A stretch of DNA of 64,000 bases from JAEUNJ01 sp052035955 (lineage in GTDB: Bacteria; Pseudomonadota; Gammaproteobacteria; Burkholderiales; Rhodocyclaceae): NCBI GenBank assembly GCA_052035955.1, contig JBPOHD010000015.1, positions 16,623 to 80,622 on the forward strand, given 5' to 3'. The position numbers and the translations under genes were made by a program. Shown piece after piece: positions 31,048 through 39,401 of the stretch (within the stretch, counting starts at the first letter, position 1; every line of letters starts with the position of its first letter). Below the pieces are notes generated by a model. That model saw nothing but the letters and a program-made list of their open reading frames with translations, did not search any database and had not been told where the DNA came from.

Positions 31048-31110
31048 ACGGCCACGATCCCGGTGCATCAGAAGGCTCCATTGACCCGGGAAGGGCATCC
31101 GCCACCGCGA

Positions 31111-32079
31111 TCAATGGTCCCGCGAGACGGCGAAAGACGGCAATTCTAGCAGGAGGTCGCGGAATTGCGAAGCAGGAAGCGCATCGATCGCCGCCTGGGC
31201 GCGCGCAGCCTCGCCCAGGGCGAGCCGCCGCGCCTCGTCGAGCGCCCCGGTTGCCCGTATGGCGGCGAGGACTTCCGGAAATGCATCCCGTCCGCCCTGC
31301 TCGATCGCCCGGCGGACGACGTCCGCGTGTTCCGCACCTCCGGTGCGCATGACATGGATCAGAGGCAGGGTCGGCTTCCCTTCGGCCAGGTCGTCCCCGA
31401 GGTGCTTGCCCGTGTCGGCTTCGGCACCGGAGTAGTCGAGGATGTCGTCGACCAGTTGGAAGGCGGTACCCAGATGCATGCCGTAATTGCCCAGCGCGTC
31501 CTCGGTCTTGCGATCCACGCCGGCGACGATACCCCCCAGGCGGGCCGCCGCCTCGAAGAGCTTCGCGGTCTTGAAGCGAATGACCTGCAGGTACTCATCC
31601 ACACCGATATCCGCGTTGTGGCAGTTCATCAGTTGCAGGACCTCGCCCTCGGCGATGACGTTGGTCGCCTCGGACAGCACTTCCATCACGCGCATGCTGC
31701 CCACGGACACCATCATCTGGAAGGCACGAGAATAGAGGAAGTCGCCCACCAGCACGCTAGCCGCATTCCCGAACAGGGCGTTGGCGGTCTCGCGGCCGCG
31801 CCTGAGGTCCGATGCATCCACCACGTCGTCGTGCAGCAGGGTCGCCGTATGGATGAATTCCACCACCGCGGCCAGTTCCCGGTGGGCTTCGCCCTTGTAG
31901 CCGAAGGCCCCCGCGACCAGGAGCACGAGGCCGGGCCTCATGCGCTTGCCGCCGCCGGCAATGATGTACTCGGCCACCTGGCGTACCAGGACCACTTCCG
32001 AATGCAGGCGGGCACGGATCACGGCATCGACCGCGCCCATGTCCTCGGCGATCAGCGAAAAAAGAGATGGAAGCTGCAC
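31111..32079 (-). CDS. ispB: Octaprenyl/polyprenyl diphosphate synthase
   Basis: 322 residues, trans-prenyltransferase. Both aspartate-rich motifs are present: FARM as LLHDDVVDASDLRRGR and SARM as QLVDDILDYSGAEADTGK, with the following KPTLPLI. It elongates FPP with IPP to make the ubiquinone side chain that UbiA, encoded 4 kb downstream, attaches to 4-hydroxybenzoate. It is divergent from rplU, the standard arrangement in beta- and gammaproteobacteria. The start ATG 32079 has only a weak ribosome site. Confidence 0.94.
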   Translation of the reverse strand: MQLPSLFSLIAEDMGAVDAVIRARLHSEVVLVRQVAEYIIAGGGKRMRPGLVLLVAGAFGYKGEAHRELAAVVEFIHTATLLHDDVVDASDLRRGRETANALFGNAASVLVGDFLYSRAFQMMVSVGSMRVMEVLSEATNVIAEGEVLQLMNCHNADIGVDEYLQVIRFKTAKLFEAAARLGGIVAGVDRKTEDALGNYGMHLGTAFQLVDDILDYSGAEADTGKHLGDDLAEGKPTLPLIHVMRTGGAEHADVVRRAIEQGGRDAFPEVLAAIRATGALDEARRLALGEAARAQAAIDALPASQFRDLLLELPSFAVSRDH

Positions 32080-32138
32080 GGCAGGCCCGAAAAAGAATGC
32101 GCGATGGTAGGCGCGGACCCGGGGGACGTCAACAGATT

Positions 32139-32167
32139 TTGACCTTGAAAGCGATTGGCCCTATAAT
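32139..32167 (+). promoter_or_regulatory. Strong sigma-70 promoter for rplU-rpmA
   Basis: TTGACC at 32139-32144 (5/6), 17-base spacer, TATAAT at 32162-32167 (6/6). It lies 32 bases upstream of the rplU start and is the best consensus promoter in the window, as expected for ribosomal protein genes. Confidence 0.9.
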
Positions 32168-32199
32168 TTGCGGTTCTCTGAAATCCATTGGAGTCCAAC

Positions 32200-32511
32200 A
32201 TGTACGCGGTCATAAAAACCGGGGGCAAGCAGTATCGCGTTGTCGCCGGCGAAAAGATCAAAGTAGAACAGATGCCGGCGGACGTGGGCGCGGAAATCAT
32301 TCTCGACCAGGTCCTCATGGTCGGCGAGGGCGAGTCGGTGAAGGTCGGCACGCCCACGGTCGCCGGCGCCAAGGTCACCGCCAAGGTGCTCGCCCACGGG
32401 CGGGGGCCGAAGGTGATGATTTTCAAGATGCGACGGCGCAAGCATTACCAGAAGCATCAGGGTCACCGTCAGAACTTCACGGAGATCCAGATCTCCGACA
32501 TCTCCGCCTGA
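32200..32511 (+). CDS. rplU: 50S ribosomal protein L21
   Basis: 103 residues from ATG 32200 with GGAG 6 bases upstream; an in-frame TTG at 32188 is not needed. The N terminus MYAVIKTGGKQYRV and C-terminal KMRRRKHYQKHQGHRQ are diagnostic of bacterial L21, which binds 23S rRNA in the large subunit. First gene of rplU-rpmA(-obgE). Confidence 0.98.
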   Translation: MYAVIKTGGKQYRVVAGEKIKVEQMPADVGAEIILDQVLMVGEGESVKVGTPTVAGAKVTAKVLAHGRGPKVMIFKMRRRKHYQKHQGHRQNFTEIQISDISA

Positions 32512-32525
32512 AAGGAGACTGAGAC

Positions 32526-32786
32526 ATGGCACACAAAAAGGCAGGCGGCAGTTCCCGCAACGGCCGCGATTCAGAGGCCAAACGCCTCGGCGTGAAGCGT
32601 TACGGAGGCCAACTGGTCTCGGCCGGCAGCATCATCGTCCGGCAGCGCGGAACCCAGTTCCACCCGGGCGAGAACGTCGGCCTCGGCAAGGACCACACCC
32701 TGTTCGCCAAGGTGGAAGGCAAGGTCCAGTTCGCCGTCAAGGGAGCCGATCGTCGGCGGGTCGTCAGCATCGTCCCTGCTGCCTGA
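32526..32786 (+). CDS. rpmA: 50S ribosomal protein L27
   Basis: 86 residues. The N terminus MAHKKAGGSSRNGRDSEAKR reaches the peptidyl-transferase centre in the ribosome. GTQFHPGENVGLGKDHTLFA is diagnostic. It begins 14 bases after rplU with AAAGGAGA upstream and is followed by a strong terminator. Confidence 0.98.
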   Translation: MAHKKAGGSSRNGRDSEAKRLGVKRYGGQLVSAGSIIVRQRGTQFHPGENVGLGKDHTLFAKVEGKVQFAVKGADRRRVVSIVPAA

Positions 32787-32808
32787 CCGTCCCGGTTGCG
32801 GCATCCGA

Positions 32809-32838
32809 AGCCCTATCCGATCCGGATAGGGCTTTTTC
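32809..32838 (+). terminator. Intrinsic terminator after rpmA
   Basis: AGCCCTATCC (32809-32818) pairs perfectly with GGATAGGGCT (32824-32833) around a 5-base loop, followed by TTTTCTTT. It separates the rplU-rpmA transcript from obgE, so obgE is reached by read-through or its own promoter. Confidence 0.9.
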
Positions 32839-32867
32839 TTTCCGTCACCGACCTGCCCTGATCCGCG

Positions 32868-33923
32868 ATGAAGTTCTTCGACGAAGCGAAGATCGAAGTC
32901 GTTGCCGGCGATGGCGGCAACGGCGCCGTATCCTTTCGCCGCGAGAAATTCATCCCCCGAGGCGGTCCCGATGGCGGTGACGGCGGCCGGGGCGGCAGCA
33001 TCTGGGCCATCGCCGACCGCAACCTCAATACGCTGATCGACTTTCGCTATACCCGCCTGTTCCGGGCCGAGCGCGGCGAAAACGGCCGCGGCTCCGATTG
33101 CTATGGCCGTTCGGGCGGCGACATGGAACTGCGCATGCCGGTCGGGACCGTCATCAAGGACTTCGCGACGGGGGAGGTCCTGGCAGACCTCGACGCCGAC
33201 GGCAAGAAGGCCCTGATCGCGAAGGGCGGCAACGGCGGTCTGGGCAACCTTCATTTCAAGTCGAGCACGAACCGGGCCCCCCGGCAATCCACGCCCGGCG
33301 GCGAAGGCGAACGCCGCGAACTGGCGCTCGAACTGAAGGTCCTCGCCGATGTCGGGCTGCTCGGCCTGCCCAATGCCGGGAAATCCACCTTCATACGGTC
33401 CGTGTCGGCGGCCCGGCCCAAGGTGGCGGATTATCCCTTTACCACCCTGCATCCCAACCTGGGCGTCGTCCGTGTGGACGAGCGGCGCAGTTTCGTGATC
33501 GCCGACATTCCCGGCCTGATCCAGGGGGCCGCCGAGGGCGCGGGACTGGGTCACCGTTTCCTGCGCCACCTGCAGCGGACACGCCTGCTGCTGCATCTCG
33601 TGGACGTCGCGCCGCCGGACCCGGAGGCCGACCCGGCCCGCGACGCGCCGGCCATCCTCGAGGAATTGCGGAAGTACGACCCCGCCTTGTACGAGAAGCC
33701 GCGCTGGCTGGTGGTCAACAAGATCGACCTGCTGTCGGAAGACGAAGCCGCCGAGCGGATAGGCAGGCTGCGTGCCGCCTATGGCGCCGACGTCCCCTGC
33801 TTCGCCATCAGCGCCATCAAGGGAGAGGGTTGCCGGCCACTGAGCTTCGCGGTGATGGATCATCTGGACAGCCATGCAAGAATCGCCGGAGCCGAGGATG
33901 AGAACGAGGATAGCGACGAGTAG
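32868..33923 (+). CDS. obgE: GTPase Obg/CgtA
   Basis: 351 residues. The N-terminal Obg fold is glycine-rich (GDGGNGAVSFRREKFIPRGG...). The GTPase domain has G1 GLPNAGKST, G2/G3 ADYPFTTLHPNLGVV and DIPGLIQGA, and G4 NKIDL. It acts in large-subunit maturation and stress/ppGpp responses. The C-terminal domain is minimal and ends in an acidic tail (AEDENEDSDE). Its 3' end overlaps the start of proB (26 bases from the preferred ATG). Confidence 0.97.
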   Translation: MKFFDEAKIEVVAGDGGNGAVSFRREKFIPRGGPDGGDGGRGGSIWAIADRNLNTLIDFRYTRLFRAERGENGRGSDCYGRSGGDMELRMPVGTVIKDFATGEVLADLDADGKKALIAKGGNGGLGNLHFKSSTNRAPRQSTPGGEGERRELALELKVLADVGLLGLPNAGKSTFIRSVSAARPKVADYPFTTLHPNLGVVRVDERRSFVIADIPGLIQGAAEGAGLGHRFLRHLQRTRLLLHLVDVAPPDPEADPARDAPAILEELRKYDPALYEKPRWLVVNKIDLLSEDEAAERIGRLRAAYGADVPCFAISAIKGEGCRPLSFAVMDHLDSHARIAGAEDENEDSDE

Positions 33924-35013
33924 GCGCTGGGTCGTCAAGGTCGGCAGCGCCCTGGTGACGAACAACGGGACCGGGCTGTCGCTCGACTTCATCGCCGACT
34001 GTGCCCGGCAGATCGCCGACCTGCACCGGCAGGGGCGCGAGGTGGTTCTCGTCTCGTCGGGTGCCATCGCGGCGGGCATGCAGCGCCTGGGTTGGACGAC
34101 GCGCCCCCAGGCCATGCACGAACTGCAGGCCGCCGCCGCCGTCGGACAGATGGGTCTCGCCCAGGCCTACGAGAGCCGCTTCTCGCTGCACCAGTTGAAG
34201 ACGGCGCAGATCCTGCTCACCCACGAGGACCTGGCGGACCGCAAGCGCTACCTCAACGCCCGCTCGACCCTGACCGCGCTGCTCACGCTCGGCGTCGTCC
34301 CCATCATCAATGAGAACGACACGGTCGTCACGGACGAGATCAAGTTCGGCGACAACGACACCCTGGGTGCCCTCGTCGCCAACCTGGTGGAGGCCGACGC
34401 CCTGGTCATCCTCACGGACCAGCCCGGCCTCTTTTCCGCCGATCCGCGCAAGGATCCGGCCGCCACCCTGATCTCCCTCGGCCGTGCCGACGACCGGGCC
34501 TACGAGGCCATGGCGGGCGGCGCGGGAAGCGGCATCAGCAAGGGCGGCATGATCACCAAGGTGAAAGCGGCCCAACGGGCGGCCCGCAGCGGTGCCCACA
34601 CCCTGATCGCCAGCGGCCGGGAAGAGAATGCCCTGCTGCGCCTTGCCGCAGGCGAGGAACTCGGCACCCTGCTTTACGCCGATGCCTCGCCGCTGGCGGC
34701 ACGCAAGCAATGGCTGGCCGACCATCTCCAGTTGGCGGGCCGCCTGGTTCTCGACGCGGGCGCCGTGCGTGCCCTGCGGGATGGACGCAGCCTGCTTCCC
34801 GTGGGCGTGACCCGCGTGGCCGGCGAGTTCGAGCGGGGATCCGCCGTGGCCTGCGTCGGTCCCGACGGGACCGAGATTGCCCGGGGCCTGATCAACTACT
34901 CGAGCCAGGAAGCCGGCCGCATCGCCGGCCACCCCAGCCAGGAGATCGAGAACCTGCTGGGCTACCTGGACGAGGAAGAGTTGATCCACCGGGACAACAT
35001 GGTCCTCCTTTGA
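33898..35013 (+). CDS. proB: Glutamate 5-kinase
   Basis: 371 residues from ATG 33898 (GGAG about 9 bases upstream); an upstream ATG at 33874 would add 8 residues of doubtful value. The amino-acid kinase domain shows VVKVGSALVT, VSSGAIAAGM and the substrate loop NENDTVVTDEIKFGDND. A PUA domain fills the last ~100 residues (GTLLYADASPLAARKQWL...). It phosphorylates glutamate, the first step of proline synthesis. The overlap with obgE indicates cotranscription; proA is not adjacent. Confidence 0.95.
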   Translation: MRTRIATSRRWVVKVGSALVTNNGTGLSLDFIADCARQIADLHRQGREVVLVSSGAIAAGMQRLGWTTRPQAMHELQAAAAVGQMGLAQAYESRFSLHQLKTAQILLTHEDLADRKRYLNARSTLTALLTLGVVPIINENDTVVTDEIKFGDNDTLGALVANLVEADALVILTDQPGLFSADPRKDPAATLISLGRADDRAYEAMAGGAGSGISKGGMITKVKAAQRAARSGAHTLIASGREENALLRLAAGEELGTLLYADASPLAARKQWLADHLQLAGRLVLDAGAVRALRDGRSLLPVGVTRVAGEFERGSAVACVGPDGTEIARGLINYSSQEAGRIAGHPSQEIENLLGYLDEEELIHRDNMVLL

Positions 35014-35099
35014 AGGCGGAAACCCTCCCGAGGCGCCGACTGCCGCCCGCCGCTCCAGCGGTGGTCGCCCGACCCTTGCCGCGCAGGTAGGCGGAGGCC

Positions 35100-36026
35100 A
35101 TGTCCGATCTGCCCGACTTCCCGCCGGACCATTGCCTGCTGGTCCTCAACCCCGTCTCCGGACGGGGCCGCGGCGTCCGCCACCGCCAGGAGATCGAGGC
35201 CATGCTGGCAGACCAGGGGCTCGCCTTCGAAAGCGCGGTCAGCGCCTACGCGGGGCACACCACCGTCCTGGTCGCCGACGCCGTGCGGCGCGGCTGCCGA
35301 CGCGTCCTCGTGGCCGGCGGCGACGGCAGCCTGAACGAAGCCGTCAACGGACTGTTCGGCCAGCAGGCGGTCGCCCCGGACCGCGTGACCCTGGCCCTGC
35401 TCCCCGTCGGCACCGGCAACGACTGGGGCCGCGGCCATGGGCTCGCGCGCGACATGCAGGCCGCGATCGCCCTGGCGGCCGGCGGTCGGAGCAGCCCCCA
35501 CGACGTCGGCGTCATCGAGTTCGCCGATGGCGGGCGGCGCCATTTCATCAATGTCGCCGGCTGCGGATTCGATTCCACCGTCGTCGCCCGGATGCCGTCC
35601 CGCCGCTTCGGCCGCCTCGCCTACCTGGTCGGCCTGCTGCGCGGCCTGGCCGCCTACCGGCCGCTGCCCCTGGACCTCGAGGTCGCCGGCCGGCGCCGGT
35701 CAGTCCAGACCCTGGTCGTCTTCGCCTGCCTCGGCCGCTATTGCGGCGGCGGCATGGACGTGGCGCCGGCCGCCCGCACGGACGACGGCCTGATGGATCT
35801 CACCGTCATCCGCCACATGAACGTCCTGCAGATCCTGCGCGACCTGCCGCGCCTGTTCGACGGCACCCTGCCCGCCCATCCCAGGGTCGATGTGGAACGC
35901 ACCGCGGAAGCGGTCCTCGCCGGACCGGAGGGCACCCTGCTCGAGGCGGACGGCGACATCGTCGGCCGCCTCCCGGCCAGGCTCCGGGTGATCCCCGGCG
36001 CGCTACGGGTCGTCCTGCCGGGGTAG
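35100..36026 (+). CDS. Diacylglycerol-kinase-family lipid kinase (YegS/DgkB-like)
   Basis: 308 residues. The diacylglycerol kinase catalytic domain shows LVLNPVSGRGRG (nucleotide loop), the invariant VAGGDGSLNEAVNG and LPVGTGNDWGRGHGL. The C-terminal beta-sandwich has GRYCGGGMDVAP and ends with LEADGDIVGRLPA, as in YegS/LCB5. Members phosphorylate diacylglycerol, phosphatidylglycerol or sphingoid lipids at the membrane face; the substrate here is unknown. It lies 86 bases after proB and is convergent with ubiA (40-base gap). Confidence 0.9.
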   Translation: MSDLPDFPPDHCLLVLNPVSGRGRGVRHRQEIEAMLADQGLAFESAVSAYAGHTTVLVADAVRRGCRRVLVAGGDGSLNEAVNGLFGQQAVAPDRVTLALLPVGTGNDWGRGHGLARDMQAAIALAAGGRSSPHDVGVIEFADGGRRHFINVAGCGFDSTVVARMPSRRFGRLAYLVGLLRGLAAYRPLPLDLEVAGRRRSVQTLVVFACLGRYCGGGMDVAPAARTDDGLMDLTVIRHMNVLQILRDLPRLFDGTLPAHPRVDVERTAEAVLAGPEGTLLEADGDIVGRLPARLRVIPGALRVVLPG

Positions 36027-36066
36027 CCCCGACCGGCGGATTCCGCCGCCCGTACCGGCGAAGGCT

Positions 36067-36957
36067 TCAGACGGAGGCGAACAGGGGCCGCAGATGGAAT
36101 TCGCCGAGAATGCCGGCGAACACGGCGGCGCCGAACCAGTTGTTGTGCAGGAAGGCCTTGAAGCAACCGGCCCGGTCCCGGTCGCGAATCAGCGTGTAGT
36201 GATAGGCGGCGATCCCGGCCGCCACCGCCAGGCCCAGGGCGTAGAACACGCCGAACCCGACCCACCAGCCGACGTAGCCGAGCGTTGCCAGCGTCAGCCC
36301 GTAGAACACCATGACCGCCGCCACGTCCCGGTGGCCGAAGGTGATGGCGGAAGTCCGGATTCCGATCCGCAGGTCGTCCTCCCGGTCCACCATCGCGTAC
36401 TCCGTGTCGTAGGCCAGGGCCCAGAAGATGTTGGCCAGCAGCAGGACCCAACAGAGGGGCGGCACCCGGTCCAGTTGCGCCGCGAAGGCCATCGGGATGC
36501 CGAAGCCGAAGGCCACGCCGAGGTAGGCCTGCGGCACTGCGAAGAAACGCTTCGTGAAGGGATAGCTGGCGGCGAGGAAGAGGGCCGCCACCGAGAGCAT
36601 CCATACCAGCGGACGCAACGGCAGGATCAGCAGGAAGGCGGCGATGCTGAGCACGGCGGCCAGCGCCAGGGCCTCCCGGACCGACACCCGCCCCGCCGCC
36701 AGGGGCCGCTCCCGGGTCCGTTCCACGTGCGGATCGAACTTGCGGTCGGCCAGGTCGTTCACCACGCAACCCGCCGAGCGCATCAGTACCGTCCCCAGCA
36801 CGAAGATCCACACGATCACCCAGCTCGGCCGGCCGGCGCCGGCCAGCCAGACGGCCCAGAGGGTGGGCCAGAGCAGGAGCAGGATACCGATGGGCTTGTC
36901 GAGCCGCATCAGCCTTTCATACTGGGTGAGCCGTTCGCGAAGGTCTGCCGGAGTCAT
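36067..36957 (-). CDS. ubiA: 4-hydroxybenzoate octaprenyltransferase
   Basis: 296 residues from ATG 36957. An integral membrane prenyltransferase with about eight helices and both aspartate-rich motifs: NDLADRKFDPHVERT (first) and DREDDLRIGIRT (second). It attaches the octaprenyl chain made by IspB to 4-hydroxybenzoate in ubiquinone synthesis. No ubiC lies beside it. Its first 41 bases overlap the end of an upstream small Cys-rich open frame, so the two may form an operon. Confidence 0.95.
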   Translation of the reverse strand: MTPADLRERLTQYERLMRLDKPIGILLLLWPTLWAVWLAGAGRPSWVIVWIFVLGTVLMRSAGCVVNDLADRKFDPHVERTRERPLAAGRVSVREALALAAVLSIAAFLLILPLRPLVWMLSVAALFLAASYPFTKRFFAVPQAYLGVAFGFGIPMAFAAQLDRVPPLCWVLLLANIFWALAYDTEYAMVDREDDLRIGIRTSAITFGHRDVAAVMVFYGLTLATLGYVGWWVGFGVFYALGLAVAAGIAAYHYTLIRDRDRAGCFKAFLHNNWFGAAVFAGILGEFHLRPLFASV

Positions 36958-37240
36958 CGGGTCGGATTCTACCGCCGGCGGGGCCGCGAGCCTGCCCGAC
37001 AGGATCCGGCACGGCGGCAGGGCAGGTACACGACGCGCGCAATTCCGCTGCGAACTCCCGGGCCAGGACACTCAGTTCCTCCTCGCTGGCCGACGGATCG
37101 CGCCGGGCCCAGGCGGCCAACCGCCCCGAGTACTCCAACAGGTGCCCGAGCAGCGAGGAACGGCACTGCCGGGTTCCGCGGCAGCGCCAACACGGCGCCC
37201 GGTGCAGGCAGGAGATGAGCTCCGAGAATGGTGATGGCAT
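36917..37240 (-). CDS. Small cysteine-containing hypothetical protein upstream of ubiA
   Basis: 107 residues from ATG 37240, with AGGAG 8 bases upstream and a promoter-like TTTACT-N17-TATGAT 50-80 bases further up. Those signals are the main argument that it is real. The N-terminal half has a cysteine cluster (CLHRAPCWRCRGTRQC) and a helical stretch (LLGHLLEYSGRLAAW). A second CTCP occurs near residue 75, and the tail is Pro/Arg-rich and may be non-functional. I recognise no family. It overlaps ubiA by 41 bases. Confidence 0.5.
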   Translation of the reverse strand: MPSPFSELISCLHRAPCWRCRGTRQCRSSLLGHLLEYSGRLAAWARRDPSASEEELSVLAREFAAELRASCTCPAAVPDPVGQARGPAGGRIRPDDSGRPSRTAHPV

Positions 37241-37293
37241 GGTCGCGCTCCTGGTAAGGGCGCCGTCCGGACGGTGGGCAGGCGGATGATTCA

Positions 37294-37322
37294 ATCATAA
37301 TCTCCGCCATTCTCCGAGTAAA
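37294..37322 (-). promoter_or_regulatory. Sigma-70-like promoter upstream of the small ORF and ubiA
   Basis: On the minus strand, TTTACT (37317-37322, 4/6), a 17-base spacer, and TATGAT (37294-37299, 5/6). It would start a transcript about 45 bases before the small ORF and carry on into ubiA. Confidence 0.6.
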
Positions 37323-37492
37323 TACAACCAAAGACATAGGCATAACAACGCCGCCGATCGCCTGGCGGCCGGCAAGGCCGTCCTCGCCCCGGCCGACACC
37401 ATGCGCGCCGCCCCTGCCCCGACGACCCGGAGCGGCCGGCGATGGCCGGCGGCGGGGCCGCCGCATGCCGCCCGGGAAAGGCCAGCCGAACC

Positions 37493-39385
37493 TTACGGCC
37501 GGTCGCCGCGCAGGGCCGCCACGGCGGCCTGCAGACCTTCCGGGTCGGCCGCCAGCGCAGGCCGCGTCGGGCCGACGGCGAGGCCGATGCGGGAGAAGAG
37601 GCCGCGGCGGAAGGGCCGGGTCATGGCCGGCCCGCCCTTGCGCGAGAAAAAGCTGCCCCAGAGGCCGCGCAGCGCCATGGGAACGACGACGACCCCCTTG
37701 GCGTCCGTCCGTTCGAGGATGCGCAGGATGCCGGGGCGGAAGGGATACAACTGGCCGTTGTCGGTGATGCGCCCCTCCGGGAAGATGCCGACCACCTCGC
37801 CCGCCTCCAGGGCCCGCGCCGCCTCGTCGAAGGCCTTCTCCATCAGCGCCGCGTCCTCCTTCGCCGGGGCGATGGGGATGGCCCGGCTTTCCCGGAAGAC
37901 GAAGCTGAGGATGGGCCAGCGGAAGATGTGGTGGTCCATGATGAAGCGGATCGGCCGCCGGCAGGCGGCCATGATCACCAGGGCATCGACGAAGCTGACG
38001 TGGTTGCAGACCACGACGGCCGGACCCTCCTCCGGCATGTGCTCCAGACCCTCCTTGTCGAGGCGGTACACGGAATGGATCAGCAGCCAGACGATGAAGC
38101 GGAGCAGGAACTCGGGAACCAGCTTGTAGATGAAGACCGCCACGGCCGCGTTGCAGACGGCCGCGATGGCGAACAGCATGGGAATGCCCAGGCCCTCGCC
38201 AAGGAAGCCGGCGGCGGCCAGTGCGCCGACCACCATGAACAGCGCATTGAGGATGTTGTTGGCGGCGATGATGCGGGCCCGCTGGGCCTCGGCGCTGCGC
38301 TGCTGCACGAGCGCATAGAGGGGGACGATGAAGAAGCCCCCGAAGAGGCCGATCAGCAGGAGGTCGGCCAGGACATGCCAGACAGTGGCGTGGGCCAGCA
38401 GCGCACCGACGGCGAGGCCCTGGCCGAGCGGCGCGGCCGGCGACGCGAAGGCGATGTCGAGCCCGAACAGGGTGAGGCCGATGGAGCCGAAGGGCACCAA
38501 CCCCAGTTCCACCTGCTTGGCCGAAAGCCTTTCGCAAAGCAGGGAGCCGATGCCGATGCCGACCGTGAAGGTGGCCAGCAGGAGCGTGACCGAGGATTCG
38601 GCGCCACCCAGAACGTTCCTGGCATAGGCCGGAAACTGGGCCAGGAACAGGGCGCCGTAGAGCCAGAACCAGGAGATGCCCATGATGGACAGGAAGACCG
38701 TCTGGTTCTCCCGGGCGAAGGCGATGTTGCGCCAGGTCTCGGTGACGGGGTTGGGATTCACCCGCAGCGTCGGCTCCGGGGCCGGTGCCGGCGGGATGGC
38801 GCGGGAGGCCAGGTAGCCGGCGGCGGCCACCAGGAAGCCGAAGCCGGCCACCCAGGCCGTGCCGTTGTCGACGCCGGCGAGCAGGCCACCGGCCAGGGTG
38901 CCGAGGAGGATGGCGACGAAGGTCCCCGCCTCCACCAGCGCGTTGCCGCCCACCAGTTCCTCCTCCCGCAGGTGCTGGGGCAGGATCGCGTACTTGACCG
39001 GCCCGAAGAGGGTCGAATGCAGGCCGAGCAGGAAGAGCGCGAACATCAGGACGCCCAGGCTGTGCAGCCAGAAGCCGGTGCCTGCCACCAGCATGATGAC
39101 CATCTCCAACTGCTTGACGAAGCGGGCGACCCGGGAGCGGTCCAGCTTGTCGGCCACTTGCCCGGCGGTGGCGGAAAACAGGAAGAAGGGCAGGATGAAC
39201 ACGCCGGCGGCCAGGTTGGCCATCACCTCGGGCTTCAGGGTCGTCCATTGGGCGGCCTGGAAGGTCAGCAGGACCACCAGGGCGTTCTTGAAGACGTTGT
39301 CGTTGAAGGCACCCAGGAACTGGGTGACGAAAAAGGGCAGGAACCGGCGGCTCCGCAGCAGCCCGAACTGGCCGGATTGGCTCAT
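37493..39385 (-). CDS. LplT-like MFS transporter fused to a PlsC-type acyltransferase
   Basis: 630 residues in two parts. About 1-410 is a 12-helix MFS domain of the lysophospholipid transporter (LplT) type, opening FLPFFVTQFLGAFNDNVFKNAL. About 425-630 is a 1-acyl-glycerol-3-phosphate acyltransferase domain with the HX4D motif CNHVSFVDAL and FPEGRITDNGQL. It probably flips lysophospholipids inward and reacylates them. Many relatives carry a third acyl-ACP synthetase domain (Aas); it is absent here, so acyl groups must come from elsewhere. It is 16 bases after recG on the same strand. Confidence 0.9.
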   Translation of the reverse strand: MSQSGQFGLLRSRRFLPFFVTQFLGAFNDNVFKNALVVLLTFQAAQWTTLKPEVMANLAAGVFILPFFLFSATAGQVADKLDRSRVARFVKQLEMVIMLVAGTGFWLHSLGVLMFALFLLGLHSTLFGPVKYAILPQHLREEELVGGNALVEAGTFVAILLGTLAGGLLAGVDNGTAWVAGFGFLVAAAGYLASRAIPPAPAPEPTLRVNPNPVTETWRNIAFARENQTVFLSIMGISWFWLYGALFLAQFPAYARNVLGGAESSVTLLLATFTVGIGIGSLLCERLSAKQVELGLVPFGSIGLTLFGLDIAFASPAAPLGQGLAVGALLAHATVWHVLADLLLIGLFGGFFIVPLYALVQQRSAEAQRARIIAANNILNALFMVVGALAAAGFLGEGLGIPMLFAIAAVCNAAVAVFIYKLVPEFLLRFIVWLLIHSVYRLDKEGLEHMPEEGPAVVVCNHVSFVDALVIMAACRRPIRFIMDHHIFRWPILSFVFRESRAIPIAPAKEDAALMEKAFDEAARALEAGEVVGIFPEGRITDNGQLYPFRPGILRILERTDAKGVVVVPMALRGLWGSFFSRKGGPAMTRPFRRGLFSRIGLAVGPTRPALAADPEGLQAAVAALRGDRP

Positions 39386-39401
39386 GACGTCGAAACTCCT
39401 C

